Assembly (NCBI GenBank): GCA_964503085.1
Contig: CAZCYQ010000005.1
Location: 38,656 to 102,655, forward strand
Direction of reading: 5' to 3'
Source of the DNA: Bin80 sp964503085
GTDB taxonomy: Bacteria > Bacteroidota > Rhodothermia > Rhodothermales > Bin80
DNA length: 64,000 nucleotides
Part shown: piece after piece, positions 55,602 through 64,000 of the stretch
How positions within the stretch are numbered: the first letter of the stretch is position 1
How the letters are laid out: every line of letters starts with the position of its first letter
Translations under genes and position numbers: made by a program
The notes under the pieces: generated by a model
The model's database searches: none
What the model was told of the DNA's origin: nothing
The model's input: only the letters and a program-made list of their open reading frames with translations

Positions 55602-56897
55602 CTATTTCAGGAAGAGACTGGGGAGCCACAGGCTAAGGTCCGGGATATATGTGACAACCATAAGCGCTATGATCATTGCAATAAAAAAGGGCATGAGGGG
55701 GCGAGTCACACGGGAAATTCTTGTTCCAGCTACACCGACCCCTACGAACAGCACACTACCTACTGGAGGAGTACAAAGTCCAATGCACAGATTCAGCACC
55801 ATAATGATTCCAAAGTGAATCGGGTCAATTCCCAGGGTAACTGCGATAGGTAGAAATATTGGTGTAAATATGAGGACAGCAGGTGTGATATCCATAAAGA
55901 CCCCCACGCAGAGAAGGATCACGTTGATGAGCAAAAGGATGACGATACCATTATCCGTCAGTGCCAGGAGTGACGCGGTCAGTTGCTGTGGGATGTTTAC
56001 GTACGCCATGATCCACGACATCCCGACCGAAGTGGCAACTAGGAGCAAAACAACCGCTGTGGTGCCACTGGCATCTATCAGGATGCGGGGGAGATCTCGA
56101 AAAGAGATTTCCCGATAGATCAGTGCGAGAATCAGTGCATAAAGTACGGCTACTGCGGCAGCCTCAGTAGCAGTAAAAAATCCTGCAACGATCCCTCCCA
56201 TCACAACGATAAGTAAGGTCAGGCTGGGAATAGCATCCAGAAATTTCCAGAAAATTTGCCTGATATTCATGGTCTGTGCAGCACCGTATTTGCGGCGCAG
56301 TGCAATTACGCCAGCTACGGCCATCAGTGAAAGGCCTACCAGGATTCCAGGCAGATAACCCGCCAGAAACAGTGCGGCAATAGATACACCACCGCTGGCG
56401 AGCGAATAGACAATCAGAATATTGCTTGGAGGAATCAGAAGCCCTGTCGTTGCCGAGGTAATGTTGACAGCTGCGGAGTAATTGCGTTCGTACCCATCTT
56501 TCTCCATTTGGGGTGTCATGATTCCACCGACTGCAGATGCAGCAGCAACAGCTGACCCGGATATGGCTCCAAACAGCATGGAAGCCAAAATATTCACATG
56601 TGCCAGAGCGCCTGGAAACAGACCGAGCAGTGAACGGGCAAAGTCAATTAATCGCCTGGCCATACCTCCCCGGTTCATGATCTGTCCGGCCAATATGAAA
56701 AACGGTATCGCAAGTAATGCAAAGCTGTCAAGGCCCGTGGCAATTCGCTGCGCTTGTGTAGTCAGGGCGGGCCAGGTTCCCATGGTCACCAGCATTGTTG
56801 TCAACGTCGCCAGTCCAATGCTGTATGCGATCGGAACGCCCAGGAGGAGCAATCCCGCAAAGCTTACTACCAGTACAACTATTTCAACTGTTTCCAT
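55602..56897 (-). CDS. TRAP transporter large permease (DctM/SiaM type)
   Basis: I start at ATG 56897, where the first TM begins ('METVEIVVLVVSFAGLLLLG'). The frame to 56948 runs through the small-permease gene. About 431 residues with 12 TM helices contain 'IPFFILAGQIMNRGGMARRL', 'SILAS' next to 'GAISGSAVAAASAVGGIMTP', 'GLLIPPSNILIVYSL' and 'LCIGLCTPPVGSVLFVG', the DctM signatures. It is the Na+-driven membrane part of a TRAP importer. It overlaps the small permease gene by 14 bp. Substrate (a uronate) is inferred from neighbours. Confidence 0.93.
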   Translation of the reverse strand: METVEIVVLVVSFAGLLLLGVPIAYSIGLATLTTMLVTMGTWPALTTQAQRIATGLDSFALLAIPFFILAGQIMNRGGMARRLIDFARSLLGLFPGALAHVNILASMLFGAISGSAVAAASAVGGIMTPQMEKDGYERNYSAAVNITSATTGLLIPPSNILIVYSLASGGVSIAALFLAGYLPGILVGLSLMAVAGVIALRRKYGAAQTMNIRQIFWKFLDAIPSLTLLIVVMGGIVAGFFTATEAAAVAVLYALILALIYREISFRDLPRILIDASGTTAVVLLLVATSVGMSWIMAYVNIPQQLTASLLALTDNGIVILLLINVILLCVGVFMDITPAVLIFTPIFLPIAVTLGIDPIHFGIIMVLNLCIGLCTPPVGSVLFVGVGVAGTRISRVTRPLMPFFIAMIIALMVVTYIPDLSLWLPSLFLK

Positions 56898-57372
56898 TGC
56901 GCAGGCCCTTGATTGCGTCAGTGAGATCAAGTATTGCGTACCAGGCAATCAGCAGTCCACTGATTGGGACAGCCAGATAGACATATCCCAGTGGGAGTTG
57001 CAGGCTGGCCGAAGTTTGGCCTAATTTCAGCATTACCCAGACAAGGCGTGCTCCTCCCGCAAAAAGAGCCGCTAACGCAAATACGAGGACCAGTGACTCA
57101 ATGAAAATGCGCAAGGTGTGCGCCCGGTTGCCCGTAAGAGCGCCTGGCAGGAGATCCACACTCAGATGCATTCTCCGACCGGCAGCGTACGCAGCTCCAA
57201 TGAGTCCCACCCAGATCATCAGGTACCGTGCCAGCTCTTCCGTCCATGAACTGGGATCTCGAAGGATAAACCTTGTAAAGACCTGCCAGAGCACATCCAG
57301 TACCAATGCGGCCATGAGTGTAGCCACAAGTACAGCCAGAGAGCGGTCAAGCCATTTGCGAGTATGGGTCAT
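56884..57372 (-). CDS. TRAP transporter small permease (DctQ type)
   Basis: The 162-residue protein has four TM helices with 'WTEELARYLMIWVGLIGAAY' and 'GRRMHLSVDLLPG', the DctQ hallmark around TM 2. It pairs with the large permease in the inner membrane. The gene overlaps the large permease gene by 14 bp and follows the binding-protein gene by about 40 bp on the same strand. Confidence 0.9.
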   Translation of the reverse strand: MTHTRKWLDRSLAVLVATLMAALVLDVLWQVFTRFILRDPSSWTEELARYLMIWVGLIGAAYAAGRRMHLSVDLLPGALTGNRAHTLRIFIESLVLVFALAALFAGGARLVWVMLKLGQTSASLQLPLGYVYLAVPISGLLIAWYAILDLTDAIKGLRNGNS

Positions 57373-57413
57373 TCAAGACTGAAATGATTCATTGCCAGGT
57401 AATTGATGTGCAT

Positions 57414-58406
57414 TCAACAAGTCTCTGAGTTATCACACGCAGAGGTCGCCTGGATTTGCTCTATGAGTGTATAGATTTCGGGGGTTTCCCGGTATTCGTC
57501 ATAGAGGGAAGTCACACGCGCCGCAAAGGGCTCCTTGTCAGGGTATATGATCTCTACGCCGGCTTCCTGCACTTTCTGGAGGGCTTCTTCGGTAGCGGCC
57601 TTCCACAGTTGCTTCTGGTATTCGGCGGATTCGTCAGCCGCCTGTTGTACCCATGACTGCTGTTCTGGCGTAAGCCGATTCCATACGATGGTACTGATGA
57701 GCAGTACATCGGGGAGTCCAGTATGCTCGTCAAGTGAATAGAATCTGCATACTTCATAGTGACGGGAGGTATAGAACGAGGGAGGGTTGTTTTCCGCACC
57801 GTCGACGACGCCCTGTTGAAGTGCGGTATAAAGTTCTCCCCATGCAATGGGGGTTGCTGACCCTCCCAGGCTATTCACCATTTTAACCTGAGTTGCACTT
57901 TCAAGCGTACGGATCTTGAGTCCTTCCAGATCTTCGGGTGAGTGAACCGGTCGCTCTTTTGTGTAGAAGCTTCGACTTCCGGCGTCATAATAAGTAAGGC
58001 CGCGTAACCAGTATTGTTCACTGGACAATAGAATTCGGCGTCCAACAGGTCCACCCAGAACATCATAACGGTGCGCTTCGCTTCGAAATATATAGGGTAA
58101 GCTGAGCACTTTATATTCGGGTGCAAATCCCTCGAGTACGGCTGAGGCCACCTTTGTCATTCCCAGGCTTCCAAGCTGCAATAGTTCAAGCAGTTGTCGC
58201 TCGGTGCCCAGTTGTTGGCTTGGATAAATCTGGATTTGGAGCGTACCACCGGACAGGCTGTCGAGTCTTTCCTGCATGAAAACCATGGCTTGGTGGACCG
58301 GATGATTGGTGTCGAGCCCATGGCCGAGTTTGATGGTTTCCACGACGCCCGTGCGTGTGCAGCTCGCGGTTAGAAGAAATATCAGTACAGCGAGTCGACC
58401 TACCAT
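57414..58406 (-). CDS. TRAP transporter substrate-binding lipoprotein (DctP family)
   Basis: The 330-residue protein captures the substrate for the TRAP permeases. Family features: 'IKLGHGLDTNHPVHQAMVFM' near the N-terminus, 'IYPSQQLGTERQLLELLQLG', 'PVHSPEDLEGLKIRTLES', the conserved Arg in that last segment that holds the carboxylate of the ligand, 'LYTALQQGVVDGAENNPPSF'. The signal ends 'LLTASC', a lipobox, so the protein should be lipid-anchored rather than free periplasmic. It overlaps the isomerase gene by 7 bp. A uronate ligand is inferred from uxaB and uxaC. Confidence 0.92.
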   Translation of the reverse strand: MVGRLAVLIFLLTASCTRTGVVETIKLGHGLDTNHPVHQAMVFMQERLDSLSGGTLQIQIYPSQQLGTERQLLELLQLGSLGMTKVASAVLEGFAPEYKVLSLPYIFRSEAHRYDVLGGPVGRRILLSSEQYWLRGLTYYDAGSRSFYTKERPVHSPEDLEGLKIRTLESATQVKMVNSLGGSATPIAWGELYTALQQGVVDGAENNPPSFYTSRHYEVCRFYSLDEHTGLPDVLLISTIVWNRLTPEQQSWVQQAADESAEYQKQLWKAATEEALQKVQEAGVEIIYPDKEPFAARVTSLYDEYRETPEIYTLIEQIQATSACDNSETC

Positions 58407-59341
58407 TCGTTCTCGTATCCGGGGCGCGTTACAATGGCTGACCAGTCTCGAACATTCTCAGTGAATGCCCCAAGGCACCAAACGAACATAAAATCTATCG
58501 ACGGTGGCGCAATGGTATCGTGGTAATTGGGTGTCACGTTGATTGCCTGCTCATCAAAAACATGCACATAGGTGTTCACCTTTTCCGGTGGGCGTGCACA
58601 GTTCTGAAGTACATAGGGCGTATCCCCCTCGATGTCCGACGCGCAGCGGAAGTGATAAATTTCTTCTTTAGCTTCCGATCCTAGTCCACTAGGTCCATCT
58701 GGCCCGTGAAAATGAGGCGGGTAGCTTCCTACTCCTCCCCGCTGTCCCATGAAGGTGTCCCCAAAAAGCAGCCGACAGGCTTGAATATTCTGATCAACTA
58801 GTTTATAGACGGTGCGCTTGGACATCGGACGTTTTGTCCCCACATCAGCTGCCAGGGGAGTTCCTTCGATCTCGGCGTGTCGTACGAGGACGGTGGGGTA
58901 ACGGGTGTGGCAGTGGATTGCTCGGTACTCGCTAACATCACAGATCCCCTCTGGAGCACTAATCAGGATGCGATCACCAATGCCGGCATAGACCAGATCT
59001 CCCATGCCGAGAGCATAGGATGCGGTGGAGGTTTCAATAATTGCTTTACCTCGGTTAACGTAGAATATTGCCTCGGCATCCTGAGGTAGCTTAACTTCTA
59101 CGGGTTTGTAGTTTGGTCCCGAGGGATCAAGTATAACACGTGCCATGCGCAGGTACTCAAAACTAGAATTACCAGCCGTGATTACTTTCTGGTATCTATT
59201 CAAGGCCCCGCGTGCATCAAATAGCTCAACCTTGCGAAGCGCATCACTCCCGGGTACGACTGCACGTCCATGCAGCCTTCGTTGAGTTGCCGAGAGGGGA
59301 GGGGCCGTAATGATAGGTCCAATGCGTCGGATAGGAATCAT
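58400..59341 (-). CDS. KduI/IolB-like cupin isomerase
   Basis: The 313-residue bicupin-like protein has 'DLVYAGIGDRILISAP' in the first barrel and metal-binding 'SYPPHFHGPDG', then 'KEEIYHFRC', in the second, as in KduI (5-keto-4-deoxyuronate isomerase) and IolB (5-deoxyglucuronate isomerase). In a cluster with uxaB, uxaC and a TRAP importer, a 5-keto-4-deoxyuronate isomerase role for unsaturated uronates from alginate or pectin-type polymers is the likeliest, but IolB-type chemistry cannot be excluded. It is the first gene of the minus-strand operon and divergent from uxaC (65 bp between starts). Confidence 0.75.
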   Translation of the reverse strand: MIPIRRIGPIITAPPLSATQRRLHGRAVVPGSDALRKVELFDARGALNRYQKVITAGNSSFEYLRMARVILDPSGPNYKPVEVKLPQDAEAIFYVNRGKAIIETSTASYALGMGDLVYAGIGDRILISAPEGICDVSEYRAIHCHTRYPTVLVRHAEIEGTPLAADVGTKRPMSKRTVYKLVDQNIQACRLLFGDTFMGQRGGVGSYPPHFHGPDGPSGLGSEAKEEIYHFRCASDIEGDTPYVLQNCARPPEKVNTYVHVFDEQAINVTPNYHDTIAPPSIDFMFVWCLGAFTENVRDWSAIVTRPGYENEW

Positions 59342-59406
59342 GAGGAGAGTATAGGTATTTCAGAGAGAAATTACGAGATTTGACTGAGTAACAAGCTAAA
59401 TGATCT

Positions 59407-60831
59407 ATGAGACGATTTCTTGACCGGAATTTTCTGCTTAGAAGCCCGGCTGCAGAGGTACTGTATCACGAGTACGCAGCTGAGATGCCCATAATTGACT
59501 ACCACTGCCACTTGTCGGCGGAGGATATTGCAGCCGACAGAAGATTTGAAAATTTAACACAGGCGTGGCTGGAGGGGGATCATTATAAATGGCGAGCAAT
59601 GCGCATGAATGGCATTGAGGAGCACTACTGCACCGGCTCTGCCGCAGACCGAGACAAATTCGATGCTTGGGCGCGAACGGTCCCGCATACAATCATGAAT
59701 CCGCTCTACCACTGGACGCATCTGGAATTAAGGAGGTATTTCGGGATAGAAGATATCCTGGATAGCGGCTCCTCAAGGAGAATATTTGAACAGTGCACAG
59801 ATTTGCTGAGAACTCCAGAATACAGTTGTCGTGCATTGCTTGAGCGCATGAAGGTAAGGGTTGTGTGTACAACCAATGATCCAATTGAAGACCTGTCTGC
59901 TCACACCGCGATCGCGGAAGAGGGAGGTGGATTGGTAGTTGTTCCTGGATTTCGAGCGGATAGAGCTTCTCAGATTACGAATACTGGCGGTTGGCGCTCC
60001 TATATTTCTGCTCTCGGAGAAGCGGCGAATCTAGACATTACTTCTCCAGATAATCTACTTGAAGCGTTGCAGATCCGTCATGATTTTTTCGCTGAATGTG
60101 GATGTATGGTCAGCGATCATGGTGAGGAGCTACTGTACGCTGAGAGCTATACACCTGCTGATATTCAGCGCATTTTTGCTCGTACGTTGCGTGGCATTGC
60201 GCCATCTCAAAGTGACGTCAGGTTATTCAAGAGTTGGCTACTGTATGAATTGGCGAAGATGGATCATGCTGCAGGGTGGACGCAGCAGTTCCATTTGTCT
60301 GCATTGCGAGATAACAATTCTCGCGCACAAAAAGTAGATAGCGGCTATGACTCAATCGGTGATTTTGCAATTGCGAAGGGGGTTGCCAGCTTCTTGGATC
60401 GTCTCAATGCCAGTGGTCAGCTGGCTAGAACAATACTCTATTCAGTCAACCCGGCACACAATGAGGTACTTGCGTCCATGTGTGGCAATTTCTGTGAGCA
60501 TCCCGTCCCAGCGAAAGTCCAATTTGGAACCGCGTGGTGGTTTATGGATCAGATTGACGGTATGGAACGGCAGCTAACTGCATTTGCAAACATGGGGCTC
60601 TTGAGTCACTTCGTGGGCATGCTGACCGACTCAAGAAGCTTCCTGTCTTTCCCGCGGCATGAATACTTTCGGCGTATCCTTTGCAATATGATTGGGACGC
60701 AGGTTGACCGAGGTGAGATACCCCATGACCTAGACTGGCTTGGCCAAGTTGTGCAGAACATCTGCTACACAAATGCTCAGGAATATTTTCGCTTTCGAGG
60801 TAGTCCTGACTTTGGTGAAAACGAAGTCTGA
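59407..60831 (+). CDS. uxaC: Glucuronate (uronate) isomerase
   Basis: The 474-residue cytoplasmic enzyme interconverts D-glucuronate/D-fructuronate and D-galacturonate/D-tagaturonate. Family motifs are intact: 'LLRSPAAEVLYHEYAAEMPI' followed by 'DYHCHLSAEDIA', 'YHWTHLELRRYFGI', 'VVCTTNDP', 'VVPGFRAD', 'QFHLSALRDNNSR' and 'HFVGMLTDSRSFLSFPRHEYFRRIL' (given here as consecutive short motifs ending 'RHEYFRRIL'). Its product tagaturonate is the substrate of UxaB encoded nearby. It is divergent from the isomerase/TRAP operon, so a shared promoter region at 59342-59406 is likely. Confidence 0.94.
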   Translation: MRRFLDRNFLLRSPAAEVLYHEYAAEMPIIDYHCHLSAEDIAADRRFENLTQAWLEGDHYKWRAMRMNGIEEHYCTGSAADRDKFDAWARTVPHTIMNPLYHWTHLELRRYFGIEDILDSGSSRRIFEQCTDLLRTPEYSCRALLERMKVRVVCTTNDPIEDLSAHTAIAEEGGGLVVVPGFRADRASQITNTGGWRSYISALGEAANLDITSPDNLLEALQIRHDFFAECGCMVSDHGEELLYAESYTPADIQRIFARTLRGIAPSQSDVRLFKSWLLYELAKMDHAAGWTQQFHLSALRDNNSRAQKVDSGYDSIGDFAIAKGVASFLDRLNASGQLARTILYSVNPAHNEVLASMCGNFCEHPVPAKVQFGTAWWFMDQIDGMERQLTAFANMGLLSHFVGMLTDSRSFLSFPRHEYFRRILCNMIGTQVDRGEIPHDLDWLGQVVQNICYTNAQEYFRFRGSPDFGENEV

Positions 60832-60866
60832 ATTATTCCAAACGATTCGCAGTAGGACCAGCCAAG

Positions 60867-63572
60867 CTACTGAAGTGTAACCTGCAATCCGAGGTTGAAG
60901 GAGCGTGGCAGTCCAAGAAAAACTTCTGCGTCATCCGCTCTGTTTGCTCCCGTACCATTGCCACGAAAAGCATTAAAGCGAGAGTTGTTTGTTGCATCTT
61001 GAATATAGAACGAATCAAACAGGTTGAATACATTGGCAAATACGCGAATTTGTCCTGGCCCCAGACGACGGGGAATCGTATAGCCGAGGTTAATGTCGAA
61101 TATATTATAGCTCGGCACCTTCCAGACGGGTTGTCCCGATTGCCCACTATCCGTGCGACTTGAGGGATCAAAATCTGCATAGTAGTTCGAGTAGGATCGT
61201 CCAGTAATTTTGGCGTACATCCCCCTCACAGGAAAAACGCTGATCGCGTAGGCGACCTGAGTCTGGGGTGCATCCCCCACTTTTACATCCTTTACGTAAA
61301 GAGATACAGTCTCCTGGGTGGAAGGATCTGAACGGTCCGGTGTGTATCTCGCAGAAACATCATCGGTATATTGCCAATTGCCGATGGACAGTGCCATATC
61401 TGCGCGGAGAACACGTAGCGGCTGATAAGCCACCTCCGCTTCAACCCCGCGGTGTAATGCATTCAACCCAAGGATGTTGATCAAGCCATCGTCTCCGTTT
61501 TGCTCCAATACTGAACGTGTGATCGTGCGGTCGTTCCATACGGTGTTGTACAGACTAACGGTGGTATTCAAAGTGCGATCCGGGGACTCATAAGAAATCC
61601 CGGCCTCTATTGCTCGGAATTGCTCATTTTGAGGGTCTGGGTTCAAAACACCTGTGATATCATTCAGTGCCCCATCGAGAATCGGCACTTTGGATACCAA
61701 TCCTGCATTGACAAACACAGAAATCATGTCATTGAGCAAATAGGAAGCACCACCCTTGATCTGGTATCCACCAATACGATCCGTAGAGATGGTAAATGTG
61801 GTTCCGTCTCCTGAATCCCGAAAATAATCCTCATGAGAGTATTTGATGGCTGAGTATCCTGCCATACCATAGGCATAGATACCGCCGCTCTGATAGGCAC
61901 CTTGCAAAAACCCACCTAACCAGTCTACCTTGTTGGTATTGTTATAATTGAATCGATCTCCCGGCTGAAGAAGCCTGCCATTTTCTCCCCAAAAATCGTT
62001 ATCAAAACGCCGATATCCACTCCCACCCAACAAGTCTCGCAACGTTCGGTAATGGTCAATCGAGGCTGTGCGCCAATCAACGCCTGCTTCAAGTGTTACT
62101 GTTTCGGTCATCTCAAGCTTGAATTTTGAGATTGCTCCAATCGTCCACTGCACATTATGGCTGTTTCGCAGGATCCCTTGGGATTCGCCGTTCTCCTGAT
62201 TTGCTGCAATAGTGCCATCGTAATCAACCACACGCGATGGACCTGAAGCATTCCACTGCATCCGTCCATGGGTCCCTGTTCCTCCGCCTTTGCCACCGGA
62301 GTAGTAAAGGACTGTTGACCAGAGTGACCGGTTCGTTAGCTGGGCGAAATAATTCAGGTTCAGTTGAGGCTTGTGGAAAAAATTTTCGCGCTCGTTGATG
62401 GAATTCCGCAAATTGCGGCGAACGGTGCCAAAGCCATTATGCTGTTCGTTGGTGTAAGAAGAGGAAACCGGTGATACATTCTGGTTCCAGCGTCGTCCTG
62501 CTTCCGGGATGGTCTGCAGAATTTCTGTAATCGTTAATTCATCCAGCCCATCTGCCTCGAAGACTGTACGGGCATACTCATGGTCATAGGCAGCAATGTT
62601 TTGCCGATACAGATTCTGTCCATGCCGCTGAGGTGCTCCAACCGCATAGAAGTCTACCCTATGCTTCGCGCTGATATTCCATGCAGCAGCAACATAATAA
62701 GCCCACGCATCCGTCCATGTACCGTCATAATAGCCATCGCCGGACTTTCTGACGCCACTCACAGTGAATGCATAGCGGTTGTTAATTAAGCCAGTTGAAG
62801 CAGAGACGGTCGATTTGAGAAATCCGTCATTCCCAAATTCCTGTTTTGCCATGACCCGCCGTCTATTTGCAGCAGGATCCGTAAGGATATTCAGTGTTCC
62901 ACCGATAGAAGGCGTCGCCAAATTCACTGCGGACAGCCCCCGCTGCAACTGAATGGAGGTGGTTGCATCCCCAACACCGTCCCAGTTTGACCAGTACACC
63001 CAACCGTTCTCCATATCGTTCACCGGAACGCCATTGATCATGACGGCAACATTCCGCTGATTAAATCCGCGAACATTCACACGTGCATCCCCAGCTCCAC
63101 CTCCCTGAGCGGTGCTATAAACGGAGGGGGTCGTATTCAAAACTAATGGGACATCGCGCGAGCCCAGCTCACGCTCAACCTGGAGTTTTTCAATGTCTGA
63201 ATAAGCGACTGGAGTTTGCCGGTTTAAGGCTCTTGACGCGAATATCTCTAGGGCTTCAAGTGCTTGGCTCGACACTTGCAAAGCAAAATCAAACGTGACA
63301 TCTGCATCTTGAAGCGTAACGGGCTGCAAGACCGTTTCGTATCCGACAAAGGACACTTGAATAGTGTAAGTACTCAAAGGCAAATCACTAATTCGGTAGG
63401 CCCCCTCGCCATCTGCTACTGAACCTGTAGTTGTACCGACAAGAATAACCGTCGCCCCTGGGAGAGGTAATCCGGACTCTGCGTCGGTTACGATCCCGCT
63501 AATGGTATTCTGAGCATCCACAGAACCAGCAATTAGGAGTGAGGCAAGAATCGACAAAGTAGCTTCAATCAT
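60867..63572 (-). CDS. TonB-dependent receptor with carboxypeptidase-regulatory-like domain
   Basis: I choose ATG 63572 over the GTG at 63596, because the signal peptide then begins 'MIEATLSILASLLIAGSVDA'. The roughly 901-residue outer-membrane receptor has the N-terminal sandwich ('ISGIVTDAESGLPLPGATVI'), a plug ('RVNVRGFNQRNVAVMINGVP', 'NDMENGWVYWSNW', 'TTSIQLQRGLSAVNLATPSI') and a long barrel ending 'PRSFNLGLQVTLQ'. The substrate is unknown; proximity to the hexuronate cluster makes a uronate oligomer plausible but the gene is convergent with uxaC and not in its operon. No SusD-like gene is visible. Confidence 0.9.
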   Translation of the reverse strand: MIEATLSILASLLIAGSVDAQNTISGIVTDAESGLPLPGATVILVGTTTGSVADGEGAYRISDLPLSTYTIQVSFVGYETVLQPVTLQDADVTFDFALQVSSQALEALEIFASRALNRQTPVAYSDIEKLQVERELGSRDVPLVLNTTPSVYSTAQGGGAGDARVNVRGFNQRNVAVMINGVPVNDMENGWVYWSNWDGVGDATTSIQLQRGLSAVNLATPSIGGTLNILTDPAANRRRVMAKQEFGNDGFLKSTVSASTGLINNRYAFTVSGVRKSGDGYYDGTWTDAWAYYVAAAWNISAKHRVDFYAVGAPQRHGQNLYRQNIAAYDHEYARTVFEADGLDELTITEILQTIPEAGRRWNQNVSPVSSSYTNEQHNGFGTVRRNLRNSINERENFFHKPQLNLNYFAQLTNRSLWSTVLYYSGGKGGGTGTHGRMQWNASGPSRVVDYDGTIAANQENGESQGILRNSHNVQWTIGAISKFKLEMTETVTLEAGVDWRTASIDHYRTLRDLLGGSGYRRFDNDFWGENGRLLQPGDRFNYNNTNKVDWLGGFLQGAYQSGGIYAYGMAGYSAIKYSHEDYFRDSGDGTTFTISTDRIGGYQIKGGASYLLNDMISVFVNAGLVSKVPILDGALNDITGVLNPDPQNEQFRAIEAGISYESPDRTLNTTVSLYNTVWNDRTITRSVLEQNGDDGLINILGLNALHRGVEAEVAYQPLRVLRADMALSIGNWQYTDDVSARYTPDRSDPSTQETVSLYVKDVKVGDAPQTQVAYAISVFPVRGMYAKITGRSYSNYYADFDPSSRTDSGQSGQPVWKVPSYNIFDINLGYTIPRRLGPGQIRVFANVFNLFDSFYIQDATNNSRFNAFRGNGTGANRADDAEVFLGLPRSFNLGLQVTLQ

Positions 63573-64000
63573 GAATAAAGAATGGTTGTGAATCACGTTT
63601 TACTAGGGAGTTCCCAGATTAATATTTCCTCGCCGTTAAGATAAGATTAAGAGACAATTACATGAAAGTCTTCAAATTCCCTGTTTACTTCGGCAATTTT
63701 TGAGTAACTAGGGAGCGTGCGAACCAGTGCGCTCGTGCCAGTACCGTAAATGACTTCAACCGTAGATAAATCCGCGCCGGGACCCAGTGAGATGTTGTTA
63801 TTCCTAGGATGACTACGAGAGCCAAGTGGCGAAACCAAGGGGTACACCAGCAGGATTGCGAAGGGACTTATATGGGGTAGTTGAAGTCCTATCCCCAAAA
63901 CTGCTTATATTGATGTCAGACGCAATGGAACAGGACAGCCCCTGCCCATTGCTTACCATGACATCATCACGAGTGATCCCATGCCTGACAAGGCAAAAGA
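63573..64000. other. Upstream region of the TonB receptor, no firm gene
   Basis: The complement of 63647-63898 is open for 83 codons, but its product has no recognised pattern and would overlap the receptor's promoter region. At the window edge a plus-strand frame from about 63880 gives 'AYIDVRRNGTGQPLPIAYHD' and 'SDPMPDKAK' and stays open; a start at ATG 63981 is possible. This could be the beginning of a following gene, too short to judge. Confidence 0.3.

Noticed and set aside
63647..63898. Minus-strand 83-codon open frame upstream of the last TonB receptor
   Set aside because: No family pattern, no ribosome site, and placement in the receptor's promoter region. Not listed as a gene.

Overview
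The window most likely comes from a marine or halophilic bacterium of the Rhodothermota/Balneolota/Bacteroidota group. The evidence is carboxypeptidase-regulatory-domain TonB receptors, a PorV-like protein, C-terminal type IX secretion (T9SS)-type sorting domains with 'YPNPF/PNP' motifs, DUF4783, DUF6807, and many Na+-linked transporters. No rRNA or phage is present, and assignment below phylum would be guesswork.

Layout. 1-7122: a truncated beta-propeller gene (minus), a lipoprotein/PAP2 phosphatase pair, Sua5-type threonylcarbamoyl-AMP synthase, tRNA-Phe and tRNA-Asp with a terminator, a NaChBac-like ion channel, the relic of a TonB receptor plug, and a short MetE-like enzyme. 7289-18210: a co-oriented surface/secretion locus (VCBS/T9SS protein, TonB receptor, 1134-aa Ca-binding secreted protein, PorV-like protein, secreted PGRP amidase). 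18200-21114: a small sugar-metabolism group (SIS protein, Gfo/Idh/MocA oxidoreductase, UlaG-like hydrolase). 21578-22084: a HicB/HicA-like pair. 22520-33238: tightly packed housekeeping genes pyrC-ddl-murF and nrnA-pepA-pdxA, then two Na+-coupled transporters (AGCS and NhaC).

33276-37157 is an accessory pocket. It holds an OLD/PARIS-like AAA ATPase, a Toprim-like DUF3226 partner broken by two single-base frameshifts, decayed sequence, and a two-gene unit encoding a small unknown protein and a coiled-coil membrane protein. 37158-48082 returns to chromosomal genes: M16 protease, DUF6807 lipoprotein, GMC oxidoreductase, D-2-hydroxyacid dehydrogenase, DUF4783 protein and a 1275-aa NtrY-like histidine kinase. 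48083-51848 is a second mobile pocket: an IS110-family element with a frameshifted transposase and a strongly structured left non-coding end (bridge RNA candidate), an HsdR_N-type nuclease, and an IS256-like transposase fragment.

51849-60831 contains a HhH-GPD glycosylase-like gene and cysS, then a hexuronate-use cluster (UxaB, three TRAP transporter subunits, KduI/IolB-like cupin isomerase, and divergent UxaC). A large TonB receptor on the minus strand ends the window and could supply the outer-membrane step for oligouronides or another substrate. The hexuronate genes work together: TRAP uptake, UxaC isomerisation, UxaB reduction. The later steps (dehydratase, KDG kinase, aldolase) are not in the window.

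The most unusual items are the broken ATPase/Toprim defence-like pair with its unknown downstream genes, the IS110 structured non-coding end, and the T9SS-style locus carrying a secreted peptidoglycan amidase.
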